A stretch of DNA of 51,023 bases from Deltaproteobacteria bacterium (GTDB lineage Bacteria > Desulfobacterota > Desulfarculia > Adiutricales > Adiutricaceae). The stretch lies in assembly GCA_031276635.1 (NCBI GenBank), contig JAISMU010000121.1, forward strand, positions 1-51,023. The letters are read 5' to 3'. Each line of letters begins with the position of its first letter. The stretch's first letter is position 1. Of the stretch, positions 1 through 8,841 are shown piece by piece. Below the pieces are notes generated by a model. That model saw only the letters and a program-made list of their open reading frames with translations, did no database searches and was not told the DNA's origin. Made by a program: the position numbers and the translations under genes.

Positions 1-252
1 TTGCAGTTCCTCCTCTTCAATTGGGTTTAGAATTCGCCCATTTCCAATTTTACGACCACGTTTAAGAGACGTTAAAGATTCTTCGCCAGAGACTGAATAG
101 TCATGAAACCATTTATATATAGTAGAAAGAGCGACCAGAAGACAAGTAGAAATTACTTTAGCATCATAGCCGCCATATTGTAAAGTGATAGCGTTACGCT
201 TCAATACGTCGATCTGATTAGGGAGTTCCTTAAGATTGTTCTGTCCGTTCAT
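1..252 (-). CDS. IS630-type transposase, N-terminal part, cut by the window edge
   Basis: An open frame of 84 codons runs from ATG at 250-252 to base 1 without a stop, so the gene continues outside the window. The fragment has a helix-turn-helix-like stretch at about residues 30-55 (a YDAKVIS start, then a STIYKWFHDY recognition-helix-like piece). A basic linker RGRKIGNGR and an acidic LNPIEEEEL stretch follow. This order matches the N-terminal DNA-binding region of IS630/Tc1-type transposases, which cut and paste DNA at TA sites. The DDE catalytic part is not in view, so intactness cannot be judged. It lies just beyond the last tail gene of the prophage and may mark where the prophage right arm was lost. 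The HTH is seen; the IS family is by pattern recognition only. Confidence 0.6.
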   Translation of the reverse strand, partial: MNGQNNLKELPNQIDVLKRNAITLQYGGYDAKVISTCLLVALSTIYKWFHDYSVSGEESLTSLKRGRKIGNGRILNPIEEEELQ

Positions 253-412
253 GAATCTATTATAATAAATGAATTCAAAGAAATCAACTATTTTTTTCAT
301 ATTCAACGAAAAAAATTCAAGCTTTTTTTGACAGCTATTTGACGCGTTGCTTTATTTTTTAATTTAATAATGACATGCATAAATAAAAAATAATTCAACA
401 AATAATATATAT

Positions 413-1294
413 TTATTGAATTATTATGCCAATAGTATGTTCTAACAATTTCTCGCCGGGGTAATAATAAGGTATATTTGTAGAGAGTAGAGGTATTCTT
501 AAAGACGAACAGCCCTGCTCCATATTCGCCCTGGTGGATAAACCTTTGGTCTTTCGATATAAATTATCGGCGTTAGCCTTATTGACCGTATCTAAATTTG
601 GAGCGTAATACCCGTCCTGAATATGGGGTTGAGACGAATCATATGTATTACTATAGGAACAATAAGCGAAAGAAGCATTTCCGCTGGAATTAGCCGAAGT
701 AATTATTGGCAAACAATGAGCGGTGATAAAATCTCCACCAGTAAAGGGCAAGAATTTTTCAATTGAGCCAAAACCCATATGGTTAAAAATCATGGGCTTT
801 TCTTCAACGGCTATATGAACCCAGAGTTTATTCTCCGAAGTCAACCCTGAATACATATCCATACCTGTGTAGATCGTTGGTAAATTAAACCAGCAGCCCA
901 ACTTACAAATTCCGGTGTGGTCATCAACATCTCCGTCAAAAGCCGTTGATAGATAATAATCACAGTAATAAGTCGGCTCTTGAGTCCCGTCTCTTAACCT
1001 GTTACCACCTAAGGTATAAAATAATAAATGAATATAACAACTACCAGCCGGGTCTTTAAAAACATATCTCTTAGTCGATATTGAAGTGTTGTAATTAACA
1101 CCGGGCTGGCCAATAACGCTGCCAAAAGGCATCGCCCATCTAGTTCCGGGAGTGGTGATATCGGTATTAACTGAATTTTGGTATTTCAAAGTAACCGTAT
1201 CATCCGCCACTTTAGCGAATCCCGCGCTAACACAAAATGCCGCGATATCTGAGGCTAACATTGAGGCGTCCGAGGGGACGGTGTGCTGATACAT
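413..1294 (-). CDS. Prophage tail/virion structural protein, paralogue of the upstream gene
   Basis: A 293-residue protein that starts 3 bp after the stop of the upstream tail gene and ends in TAA. It resembles that neighbour in general order: an N-terminal SDIAAF..AGFAKV helix matching an equivalent helix next door, a SCYIHLLFY strand matching NIYVHIIYR, and a LWVHIAVEEKP stretch matching YWLTASPRR. No signal peptide or membrane segment is seen. It is the last gene of the tail module, after the tape measure, where tail-tip, fibre or receptor-binding proteins normally lie. A virion surface role is inferred from position and from the resemblance to small structural proteins of other siphophages. 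No enzymatic motif is visible. The stretch from its stop to the IS630 fragment (253-412) is AT-rich and gene-free. Confidence 0.55.
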   Translation of the reverse strand: MYQHTVPSDASMLASDIAAFCVSAGFAKVADDTVTLKYQNSVNTDITTPGTRWAMPFGSVIGQPGVNYNTSISTKRYVFKDPAGSCYIHLLFYTLGGNRLRDGTQEPTYYCDYYLSTAFDGDVDDHTGICKLGCWFNLPTIYTGMDMYSGLTSENKLWVHIAVEEKPMIFNHMGFGSIEKFLPFTGGDFITAHCLPIITSANSSGNASFAYCSYSNTYDSSQPHIQDGYYAPNLDTVNKANADNLYRKTKGLSTRANMEQGCSSLRIPLLSTNIPYYYPGEKLLEHTIGIIIQ

Positions 1295-1297
1295 GGT

Positions 1298-2239
1298 TTA
1301 CTCCAATAACATCGCGGCGGAAGTCTCATTGGCCGAGGACATCTCCCGTTGGACCAATAACCAATTCTGCCCATTATGAGTCAGAATGTCCCCGCCAGCC
1401 GCGCCCCAGCCGGTAACGAAAGACAACCCCTCGGGCTCGCCAAAAGTCCCGTACTCTGACGCGTTAGAACAATAAAATATTTGTTTCATTAAAGCGTATC
1501 TCTCCGTATTAGAGCTGTCTTTCAACGGCTTGTAATAAACCATCCGTTGAGAGGCTACACTCGCCTTATACGGCCAAATTGGTATACCTAAACCTCGCCC
1601 GCCAGCGGGCCCACTGGTCAGTGGCGTGGACTGCCACCGGCCCGAGGGGCAATAAAGCATGCCGGAGATAACATTAGACGCGCCCCAGGGGCAGCCGTTG
1701 ACAATCGTCTTATAGTCGTTAGTCGTGATATTGTTGCCCGCGATCCACAACGGGTAGGGGTATTGAGTCGGTAGCCCGTATGGCATTATAAAGCCGCAAT
1801 ACAGCGCGCCCCATCGCTCGTTATGCCTGAACGCGCCCATAAATCGACGAGGCGAGGCGGTCAGCCAATACTGAATCGGGTTCCGGTGTAACGGCACCCT
1901 CACAATTACTGAACTGGTAGTCCCGGTGTCCCGGTAGCTGTTCTGGGGATTCTGGCCAAACTGCTTGACATCCGCGCTCGGCAGGTACCCCGCCGAGCCC
2001 TCCAGCTCAAACGCGAAAATATCCTGTGTGGTCTGTTTCCGGTAAATTATGTGGACATAGATGTTGCCCTGGCCAGAGACATCGGTCCCTTTCAACTGGT
2101 AACAGTCGATAGTTGTCTCGGTGTTGACCTGCTCAGTCGCGTGGTCCAACTGTTGCCAACCGTTCGCCTTGACAAAGTTAATCAGGATACCAATCATGTC
2201 ATCGGCGCCGCCGGTGGCGATACCGCTAGTTGTGGCCAT
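1298..2239 (-). CDS. Prophage tail/virion structural protein
   Basis: A 313-residue protein directly after the tape measure gene; its ATG at 2239 abuts the TAA of that gene. The central part has a phage-structural pattern of strands: a YWLTASPRRF stretch, then WGALYCGFIMPYG, then a tyrosine- and proline-rich PTQYPYPLWIAG segment. Similar combinations occur in small virion or tail proteins downstream of tape measure genes in siphophages. The glycine-rich C-terminus (VTGWGAAGGD) ends in a short helix. With the next gene it forms a paralogous pair, which suggests duplication of a tail-tip or adhesin component. No catalytic motif, signal peptide or membrane helix is seen. A structural role is likely from context; a specific role such as receptor binding is only inferred. 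Confidence 0.6.
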   Translation of the reverse strand: MATTSGIATGGADDMIGILINFVKANGWQQLDHATEQVNTETTIDCYQLKGTDVSGQGNIYVHIIYRKQTTQDIFAFELEGSAGYLPSADVKQFGQNPQNSYRDTGTTSSVIVRVPLHRNPIQYWLTASPRRFMGAFRHNERWGALYCGFIMPYGLPTQYPYPLWIAGNNITTNDYKTIVNGCPWGASNVISGMLYCPSGRWQSTPLTSGPAGGRGLGIPIWPYKASVASQRMVYYKPLKDSSNTERYALMKQIFYCSNASEYGTFGEPEGLSFVTGWGAAGGDILTHNGQNWLLVQREMSSANETSAAMLLE

Positions 2240-5218
2240 TTAGCCCCCCAATATCGACATCAGGCTATTCTTTTCCCGACTGTTGGATTTTTGTACACCC
2301 TTAGAAAATTTCTTATGATTCACCACAATATCTACCAACTTTTCCTTATCAACCTTAGCCTCAACCCCAACATCAACCTTCACCCCCTCGGAGATCGTCC
2401 CCAGGAACTTGTTGACGTTATTGGAATTGTTATAGATGGAGCTCTGGAGAGCCGCTGGGCTCCCGACCATCCCGCCCTCAGCGAACTTCGGGGTCAGGGC
2501 TCGCAGGTCGAGCCGCTTCATCTTGTTGAGGTAGTCGAACAGACTCGGCCCCCAGAACTTAACGGCCTTGGCGTTAATTATGTACTCTCCGTTAGAGAGC
2601 CGGGCCATGATGCTGTCGCTGGTACTGGTGCCGGGGCCTTTTATCTGGCCGCCGTCAGCGGCGTAAACCGGGCCCCCCTTGGCGAACCCGCCAAAAAGTC
2701 CCATGAGCATGCCACCGATGCCACCGCCACTACCGCCGAAAGAGCTCATGATGCTGGAGGCTATCTGCTGGGCGGCGATCTGGGCGAGGCCCTGGGCAAT
2801 GTTGTAGAGCATGGTCCGGAGAGCCTCGCCGAGGGTCATGGTGCCAGCGGCGATATCGTTGAGCATGCCGGTGATGGAACCTCGGATAACATCGTTAATG
2901 CTGTTGGCGATCTCGCTTAAAGGCTGATTCAACTGGACTATTTCAGCGTGAACTTTTGAGATTTCGTCAGAAAAGTCCAAACTTAAACCAGCTTCTTTAG
3001 CCGCGTCTTGGACCTGTTGCAGACCAGTTTCCAATTGGTGAAGGGTATCTTTATTGGCCTCGCTAATCTTTTTCATCTCTTTGAGGCCTTGAGACTCCGA
3101 CATTACCCCATCTCGAACATTATCGCTTACTAATTTCTTTTGACCTTCAATTTTAGACTTCAAAGTTTCATAATTTTGAAGAATATTGTTAAATACTTCC
3201 TTATAGGCCTCTTCGGTCGATGTGGCCCCCCTGGCCATCACCTTGTCCAGGTCCAGCTGCGCCCGCTGCCGCTCCGCCTCCGTTCCCTTCGCCGCCTTCG
3301 CTACCGCCGCCTGGGCCGCCGCCACATCCGCTTCGTACATCTTGGAGCGAGCGTCCAGAACCGTCTGCAGGTACTGGTTTACGTCCGCGTCCCCCCGCTT
3401 AAAAGCCTCAGCGATCTTCTTAGAGGCCTCCTCAGCCTCGAACTGGGCGCGTTCAGCTTTAATCTTAGCCAGCTCGACCGACTCGTCCTTTTCCTCTTTC
3501 TTGCCGCCGCCGCCCTTCTTGCCCGACGGAGCGTTTAAACGCTTTAAAGCGTCTTCCGATGCTTTTTCACTATCGGCTTTGACAGTCTCAATTTTTTTGT
3601 TAATTTCATCAATTTTAGCTTCAGCCTGAGCAATTAATACACTTTCTTTAGCCGCCAAAGAATATTGTAAAGCTACGGCTTCAGCATTACCCGCTCTCAA
3701 CGCCGCTTGAGCGGCCTCATTAAACGCCGTTATCTTGGCCTTACATCCCGCTATAACCGCTTCTTGAGTAATTCTTTGAACCTCTAATTCAGTAACCTTA
3801 ACCTTCGTCAACATCTCCATCCAGAAGCCAAAACCGTCATTAATGGCTTTCTTCCGTTCTTCTTCAGTAAGTTTAGCTCCCTTGATATCTTCTGCCCGCT
3901 GAATAGCTAACTCAGCGGCTAACTGAGCCTGCCTGTCCATCTCAGCTCGAGCGCCATCTTTCTGAATCTCATCCAGAGCGGTCTGTAATTCTTTGGCCTG
4001 CCTCAAAGCCTCTCTTTTTTGTTCTTCAGTCGCCTTTGGATCCGCAATAACTGCGTTTAATTCTTCAAGTCTCGCCTTAATAACGTCTGTCATGGCTTTA
4101 GTTGATTCTTTAATATCTTCTAATCCCTTCTGATATTCGGCCACCATTTTATTGGTATCAATCAGACTCATCCCAGAAAAATATTTAGGCAACTCCATCG
4201 CCATCTTCTGAGACACGGAAAGAGACGCAGACAATACTGAATCAATATCCTGAGCCGCGCTTAAAGCCGATTTTTTTACTTCCTCATTAGTCTCCTTAAC
4301 TTTATTGAGGTATTGAGTAACACCATCTATTAATGGTTTAAAATTATCAAGATTTATATACGAAACTATATCAAGATCTTTTCGTAAATCAATATTCCTG
4401 TCATAAATAAAATCATCTAATTCTTTATCAGCCTCACTATAAGTTTTGATACCAGCTTTAACAGCTTCACCTAACTTTATCTTATATTGATTTATTTGAG
4501 ATATTGCAGTTTCTGACCTTTTTTTAGCTATATCATTAAGTTTAGCATATAATTCATTATTTTTTTGCAAATAAACGTTATCAAAATAATCACCCCTTGA
4601 ATACATTGCAGACATTTCTTCATTGTAGTCTATTTCATCAAATATAGCCTTAATTTCATCTTTACCGGTTTCATTAATAGATTTCCATGTTTTATTTGCT
4701 GTTTCTCTGACTTTTTTAAAACTTTCTGCACTAGCCCGAACAAAATCATCCCAAGCCGCAGTTTCACCTAAATCTTTATACCATTGAGGCATATCTTCAT
4801 CTTTAGTAGCCTCAATAACGATCCTATGCCGCTCAATAGCAATTTCTTCACGTTGTTTGTCAGACTCCGGCCCAGGCGTTAAATTAATTTCCCTTGTCTG
4901 TAGAGACGCTAACCGTTCCGCGTATTTATCCAAAGCCGCGATTGAGTCAAAAATGGCCTTTTTCTGCTCTTCAAGCTTTCTTTTCGTCTCCTCAATGCTC
5001 TTTTGCCATGACGTATACGCCCAAACAATCCCCGTTATTCCCAAAACAATGGCCCCAATAGGACCACCTACCATAGCCAGTAAACCCCTGAACGCCAGCC
5101 CTATTCTGCCTATTATCCCCGGCGCGTTCGCGGCGGCCACCACCGCTGGGCCAACCGCGGCCTGTAAACCACGGATAGCGGCGGTATGTGTCGCTACCGT
5201 AATTGTTCCTTGAGCCAA
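2240..5218 (-). CDS. Phage tail tape measure protein, C-terminal part (after an in-frame TAG)
   Basis: This 992-residue open frame begins at TTG 5218 only nominally. The same frame is open upstream to a TAG at 5291-5293 and continues without shift into the N-terminal tape measure part. It has a hydrophobic stretch near residues 30-70, long helical and coiled-coil regions rich in Glu, Lys and Ala to about residue 800, and a glycine-rich segment. It ends with the characteristic GTSTSDSIMARLSNGEYIIN motif of tape measure C-termini. Tape measure proteins set tail length and are packed inside the tail tube. With the N-terminal part the gene would encode 1479 residues, or a tail near 220 nm by the usual 0.15 nm per residue. 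No Shine-Dalgarno sequence supports TTG 5218 as a true start. The sequence is either read through the TAG or is a broken gene. Confidence 0.85.
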   Translation of the reverse strand: MAQGTITVATHTAAIRGLQAAVGPAVVAAANAPGIIGRIGLAFRGLLAMVGGPIGAIVLGITGIVWAYTSWQKSIEETKRKLEEQKKAIFDSIAALDKYAERLASLQTREINLTPGPESDKQREEIAIERHRIVIEATKDEDMPQWYKDLGETAAWDDFVRASAESFKKVRETANKTWKSINETGKDEIKAIFDEIDYNEEMSAMYSRGDYFDNVYLQKNNELYAKLNDIAKKRSETAISQINQYKIKLGEAVKAGIKTYSEADKELDDFIYDRNIDLRKDLDIVSYINLDNFKPLIDGVTQYLNKVKETNEEVKKSALSAAQDIDSVLSASLSVSQKMAMELPKYFSGMSLIDTNKMVAEYQKGLEDIKESTKAMTDVIKARLEELNAVIADPKATEEQKREALRQAKELQTALDEIQKDGARAEMDRQAQLAAELAIQRAEDIKGAKLTEEERKKAINDGFGFWMEMLTKVKVTELEVQRITQEAVIAGCKAKITAFNEAAQAALRAGNAEAVALQYSLAAKESVLIAQAEAKIDEINKKIETVKADSEKASEDALKRLNAPSGKKGGGGKKEEKDESVELAKIKAERAQFEAEEASKKIAEAFKRGDADVNQYLQTVLDARSKMYEADVAAAQAAVAKAAKGTEAERQRAQLDLDKVMARGATSTEEAYKEVFNNILQNYETLKSKIEGQKKLVSDNVRDGVMSESQGLKEMKKISEANKDTLHQLETGLQQVQDAAKEAGLSLDFSDEISKVHAEIVQLNQPLSEIANSINDVIRGSITGMLNDIAAGTMTLGEALRTMLYNIAQGLAQIAAQQIASSIMSSFGGSGGGIGGMLMGLFGGFAKGGPVYAADGGQIKGPGTSTSDSIMARLSNGEYIINAKAVKFWGPSLFDYLNKMKRLDLRALTPKFAEGGMVGSPAALQSSIYNNSNNVNKFLGTISEGVKVDVGVEAKVDKEKLVDIVVNHKKFSKGVQKSNSREKNSLMSILGG

Positions 5219-5290
5219 TAATCTATTAAAATTCGCCTGAACCTGATTGTATCTCGCGACTTCAACCTGTAACGCAGCTTGAGCCGCCTT

Positions 5291-5293
5291 CTA
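5291..5293 (-). other. In-frame amber codon inside the tape measure gene
   Basis: Minus-strand codons read ...GCG GCT TAG AAG GCG GCT CAA GCT... The 24 codons between this TAG and the nominal TTG start at 5218 are open and spell a plausible Ala/Gln-rich helix (KAAQAALQVEVARYNQVQ). Frame arithmetic agrees: 6679 and 5218 differ by a multiple of three. Possible readings are stop-codon reassignment or suppression, a nonsense mutation in a decaying prophage, or a base-call error. Confidence 0.9.
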
Positions 5294-6679
5294 AGCCGCC
5301 GCCTGTTGAGCCGCCGCCTTCGCGAGCACTCCCTGAGCGACTAAGGTTTTTCCTAAATTAACCAGACCAAATATTAATTTTTTAGCGATTGTAGCGGCTA
5401 ATAATACTAATGCGGCGTTAAACGCTCCACTTACCGCGCCACTCTCAGTTAAAGAAACTGATAAAGAAACTAAAGTCTTTATAAACTCTAAAGCAACTTT
5501 AGTCGCGCTCAATAAATCCTTAGCGTAATTCTTAAATACCCCAGCTCCACCTCTTACCGCGTCAGTAATCCCTCTTATCCCCTCTTTAAGGCTGTCATTG
5601 TCTTTAAAAAATGACTCAAGCTGAAGGGACTCCAGAGCCCCGGTTAACTCATCAAAAACAACCTGTATCCCGCTTCTGATTGTTTCAGCCATCCTGGCGG
5701 TGCTACCCGCCGCGTTTTTATACATATCGTCTAATTGCTTATTAAATATGTCCGCGTCTTTTTTGAACATATCCATAAAGGCGAAAACAGCCGGGCCAGC
5801 CCGCTCGCCAAAAATTTTAGTTACTTGCTCCGGCCCTACGCCCTTCGCTACCATTAACTCAATAGCGTCAAAAAGATTTTTGGCCTTCCCCTCCGCGTCT
5901 ACAGCGGATTCCCCAAATGCGGCAAAAACTTTATGCACATCTCCAAAAGCTGACCTTAAGGCGGTGCCAGCCATACTGCCCTTAATTCCAGCGTTTGCCA
6001 GATCTCCCAATAAGACCGCGACAGTTTCAATATCGTAACCATAGGCCACCGCCACCGGGCCAAGGTAACTAAAGGCTTCGCCTAAATCAGCTAAATTCTG
6101 GGTCGAAGAACTAAAAGTCTTAACTAAAACATCATTAACACGGCCTAATTGCTCAACTTCTAATCCCATACCGGTTAAAACACCGGTCGTTATATCAGCC
6201 GCTGTGCCTAAATCTACTGTCCCGGCGGTGGCCAAAGCCATAGTCCCAGGCAGAGCCTTAATCATCTTCTCAACATTGAAACCCGCCATCGCCAGATATT
6301 CAAAACCCTGAGCCGCTTGAGAGCCCGAGAATTCTGTTTCCGCCCCAAGTCTGTTAGCCGTGGCGACTAACCTCTCATATTGCTCATTAGTAGCCTTAGA
6401 TGAAGCCCTCACCTTGAGCATCGTCTGCTCAAAATTCGCGCCAGTCTGGATAATATTGGACGTGATTGACTTCAGTCCCTCAAAACTCATATACGCGGTC
6501 AAACTGGCTAACGCGGCTTTAATGGAGTTACCTAACTGATTAAAAGCCCCAGATAACCCGTCAACTTCTGTTGAGCCACTGAGACCAAGCCTCTCCAACT
6601 CAGACATTAAGTCTGAAATAGCCGAAGGATTAGTTAATATTGTATCAATATTAATTTTTATGTTGAAACTATTAGCCAT
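5291..6679 (-). CDS. Phage tail tape measure protein, N-terminal TP901-type part, ending at an in-frame TAG
   Basis: A 462-residue product with the N-terminal domain of the TP901 tape measure family at about residues 80-370. Recognisable blocks are FEQTMLKVRASSKAT, a LGAETEFSGSQAAQGFEYLAMAGF stretch (positions 110-140), TADITTGVLTGMG-type wording, and a KIFGERAGPAVFAF block. Hydrophobic helices follow near residues 400-450. The frame stops at TAG 5291-5293 within an alanine- and glutamine-rich helix and then continues in the same frame for more than 1000 codons. A change of CAG (Gln) to TAG would explain the stop. It lies 20 bp downstream of the second chaperone-position gene, where siphophage tape measure genes normally are. 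As a stand-alone product it would lack the whole C-terminal half and would probably not build a tail. Confidence 0.85.
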   Translation of the reverse strand: MANSFNIKINIDTILTNPSAISDLMSELERLGLSGSTEVDGLSGAFNQLGNSIKAALASLTAYMSFEGLKSITSNIIQTGANFEQTMLKVRASSKATNEQYERLVATANRLGAETEFSGSQAAQGFEYLAMAGFNVEKMIKALPGTMALATAGTVDLGTAADITTGVLTGMGLEVEQLGRVNDVLVKTFSSSTQNLADLGEAFSYLGPVAVAYGYDIETVAVLLGDLANAGIKGSMAGTALRSAFGDVHKVFAAFGESAVDAEGKAKNLFDAIELMVAKGVGPEQVTKIFGERAGPAVFAFMDMFKKDADIFNKQLDDMYKNAAGSTARMAETIRSGIQVVFDELTGALESLQLESFFKDNDSLKEGIRGITDAVRGGAGVFKNYAKDLLSATKVALEFIKTLVSLSVSLTESGAVSGAFNAALVLLAATIAKKLIFGLVNLGKTLVAQGVLAKAAAQQAAA

Positions 6680-6699
6680 AATATTAACTCACCAACTAA

Positions 6700-6999
6700 T
6701 TAACTGTTATCAATCACGTAAGACTTACCTGGAATAAAGCCTCGACTCTCTACCGGCACACCCCGTTCGTTATCCATGCTCAACACGCTTCGCGGCTTCT
6801 CTTTAAGCTCCTGGTCTTCCGTCTGTTTGACCAAGTCATCAATATGGCCACGCTCGCCCTTATCGGCGAACAACATACTGACATCGGCGATAAATCCCAG
6901 ACGGCTCTCAGCCTCCAGGCTCTTGATTGTTCGGCACACCGATAGGACCCTGGACACAGGCATTAAGGCCGCCTCGCGCCAGGTGAATCCCTGAGCCAT
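6700..6999 (-). CDS. Small prophage protein at the second tail-assembly-chaperone position
   Basis: A 99-residue protein lying between the tail chaperone candidate and the tape measure gene. In many siphophages this slot holds the second chaperone frame (like lambda T), often made by frameshifting. Here it has its own ATG at 6999, which overlaps by one base a TAA lying two codons beyond the TAG of the upstream gene (a TAATG junction). The N-terminus, TWREAALMPVSRVLSV, resembles the start of small proteins in this position. The rest is polar, with an acidic-basic EDQELKEKP stretch. No membrane or catalytic motif is seen. The chaperone role is inferred from position only. Confidence 0.55.
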   Translation of the reverse strand: MAQGFTWREAALMPVSRVLSVCRTIKSLEAESRLGFIADVSMLFADKGERGHIDDLVKQTEDQELKEKPRSVLSMDNERGVPVESRGFIPGKSYVIDNS

Positions 7000-7004
7000 T
7001 AAAA

Positions 7005-7580
7005 CTAAGACAAGACGCTGCCAGTATTTGAGGGTTCTTTCTCTTTGAGCAACTGACTCGACTGCTCTCGAATCAAAACGCTTACCTGCTCCACTACCGC
7101 GGCGACCCCCAGAACCAGAGGGGTCACCTGACGGGCGAAAAAAGAGGCATTAACCTCGATCCACTTGCCCAGAGCGTTCGTCACCTGGGAAACCGGTAAT
7201 GTCATGAACTCGTCAACTCTTTGAGCCTGGCGTAACACGCGGTCTTGGTTAATCGGGTCTGGGTCCAGCACAGCGGCCAGTAACTGGCACACCGCCTTCG
7301 GCTGAGAGCTACCGAACCCCAAAAGAGACTTAATCTCCAGATTTAACGTGCCATCAGCTCGCTTAGTTGGGAAAATATCCTTAAAGGATTCCGCCCCAGT
7401 TTCGCTTGATAATTGCGCAATAAAATCCATCAAGGCGGGCATGTCCGCTGGGCGAATCTCCCCTAACTTGTACACCGTCTCGCCAAGCTTAACCTCGTAA
7501 GTCCGGGGCAGCTCCAGTATGGTCGTTTCCCGGGCCGGGGCCTCCGGCCTGGGAACGCTCTTATTCTTGTTTTGACTCAA
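7005..7580 (-). CDS. Putative tail assembly chaperone (lambda gpG-like position)
   Basis: A 191-residue protein that begins at TTG 7580 directly after the TAA of the tail tube gene; no ATG lies near the N-terminus. It has a basic N-terminus, a compact strand region YEVKLGETVYKLGEI, and a helical remainder (ALMDFIAQL, KAVCQLLAAVLD, QVTNALGKWIEV). This is typical of tail chaperones that coat the tape measure before the tube assembles around it. Position between tail tube and tape measure supports the call. The gene ends in TAG; two codons later in frame is a TAA that overlaps the ATG of the next gene. Reading the TAG as sense would therefore give a tightly coupled junction. The family is not identified by a hallmark motif. 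Confidence 0.55.
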   Translation of the reverse strand: MSQNKNKSVPRPEAPARETTILELPRTYEVKLGETVYKLGEIRPADMPALMDFIAQLSSETGAESFKDIFPTKRADGTLNLEIKSLLGFGSSQPKAVCQLLAAVLDPDPINQDRVLRQAQRVDEFMTLPVSQVTNALGKWIEVNASFFARQVTPLVLGVAAVVEQVSVLIREQSSQLLKEKEPSNTGSVLS

Positions 7581-8345
7581 TTAAACACCCCGGACTACTT
7601 TAATGTTGCCGAACTGGCCCATGTCGCCCGAGACCGGCTGGGTCTCATCGGCCAGGGGGCTAGCGGCCAACTGGAACTGGGCGATCTCAGCCGAAATCAA
7701 TCCCAGGTTCTGGACCGGGTCAAACTTCACCCGGTACAAATCCACGGTGGTCGGAGCCCCGTTGTCCAGCATGTTGTAGCCCTCAAACCGAACCCACCAC
7801 TCAGCGTCCGGCTGGGTGAACATGTTGGTCATGCTATAGGCCCCAACATCATAAGTGGCGGTAACGGTCCCGGTCTGGGCGGTCAGGGCCACAAAAGAGC
7901 CTCGTGGCGCGTCCAGGGTATAGTCAGTCCCCGCTACCAGAGCGGTTGAAGTCGAATCAACAATGGCCACGTTACTCACGTTAATGTCGCCGTTTAACAG
8001 GTAAGTCTTCCCGACCTCCCAAGCGGTATAAGCGGCGGTCCGGGCCGTGGCGGCGGCCTTCTCCACATTCAGGCCGTTCAGACACAAGCTCAGGTTAAAG
8101 GCCGAGAACTCTTCCAGCGTGGCCGACAGCGAGGCCGTCTTCTCAGTGATATACGAGACATCAACCAAGTTCTGGCCACTGTAAGACTCACGATGCTCCT
8201 GCTTAGTCACGCTCATCGACAGGGAAAACTCAGGAGCGTTCCCCAGCCAAACACCCGCGCCGGGAACGTACACCCCGCTGCTCTGCACACGGGTAAAGGC
8301 GTAGAGTTTGCCCTGTCCCCGGTAATAAATCCGCTTCTCAGCCAT
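7581..8345 (-). CDS. Prophage major tail tube protein
   Basis: A 254-residue protein rich in strands and Ala, Thr and Val, lacking Cys-rich or catalytic motifs. It begins MAEKRIYYRGQGKLYAF and contains EFSLSMSVTKQEHRESYSG and LSATLEEFSAFNLSLCLNG. This pattern of a conserved N-terminal strand set followed by a helix is typical of siphophage tail tube subunits. An insert at residues about 95-145 (NGDINVSNVAIVDSTS, then TDYTLDAPRG) resembles the extra loops that decorate some tube proteins. It lies between the tail terminator and the chaperone genes, the expected place. The protein would polymerise as stacked rings forming the DNA conduit. No sheath gene is seen beside it, which argues for a non-contractile tail. 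Confidence 0.72.
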   Translation of the reverse strand: MAEKRIYYRGQGKLYAFTRVQSSGVYVPGAGVWLGNAPEFSLSMSVTKQEHRESYSGQNLVDVSYITEKTASLSATLEEFSAFNLSLCLNGLNVEKAAATARTAAYTAWEVGKTYLLNGDINVSNVAIVDSTSTALVAGTDYTLDAPRGSFVALTAQTGTVTATYDVGAYSMTNMFTQPDAEWWVRFEGYNMLDNGAPTTVDLYRVKFDPVQNLGLISAEIAQFQLAASPLADETQPVSGDMGQFGNIKVVRGV

Positions 8346-8346
8346 A

Positions 8347-8841
8347 TTATTTCTCTCCTACAACATCAAGGGTCAAATTGAATTGAGCGGTTAAAAAAGT
8401 ATACCCACTCTCGTTATATATAGACGAGTTACCTCTAAAGAGGCCTCGGGTTAAATACATACAAGGCAAAATTTCAAAACCTTGTAACACTTTTAAGACT
8501 TTGAGCATTAGTTTGCCGCCCTCGGTCCGGCTCGCGAATCCAGTCTTGGCGGTTGTGGGCTCTTTGGTCCCGACCACCACCCCCCAGTACTGAACAACCT
8601 GGCACGCGATTCCATTTCCCGCCGTATTAACGCCACGTTGGCCTGGGGTATTGGCCGAATGAATCACCGGGTCGTCTCCCAGATACAACACTGAGACGTT
8701 AGGGAAGGCGACCTTACTTTGAGCGAGGTCAGCGTAATCCCCGATACTGCCAACATTTATCTCGGGGGGCATGACCTGCTTTAAGCGGTCAATTATCAAC
8801 TGTTCGGCGAACAGGTAATTATCTTCAGGGAATGAGCTCAT
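8347..8841 (-). CDS. Tail terminator / Mu gp37-like protein
   Basis: A 164-residue protein of the size and layout of Mu gp37-like or tail terminator proteins, which cap the tail tube and dock it to the head. The N-terminal helix NYLFAEQLIIDRLKQ and the strand VAFPNVSVLYLGDDPV are followed by a polar loop. The core then has CQVVQYWGVVVGTK, a helix GGKLMLKVLKVLQGF, and final strands YTFLTAQFNLTLDVV. Its start overlaps the end of the gpG-like gene by 17 bp, showing translational coupling, and it stops one base before the tail tube gene. The module order connector, terminator, tube supports the call. The exact family cannot be separated from other tail-completion proteins without a profile search. 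Confidence 0.6.
   Translation of the reverse strand: MSSFPEDNYLFAEQLIIDRLKQVMPPEINVGSIGDYADLAQSKVAFPNVSVLYLGDDPVIHSANTPGQRGVNTAGNGIACQVVQYWGVVVGTKEPTTAKTGFASRTEGGKLMLKVLKVLQGFEILPCMYLTRGLFRGNSSIYNESGYTFLTAQFNLTLDVVGEK

Noticed and set aside
2051-2920. A 289-residue plus-strand frame antisense to the tape measure C-terminal part and its downstream neighbour
   Set aside because: It is a shadow: the minus strand holds a recognisable tape measure motif and a proper tail gene, while this frame has no domain.
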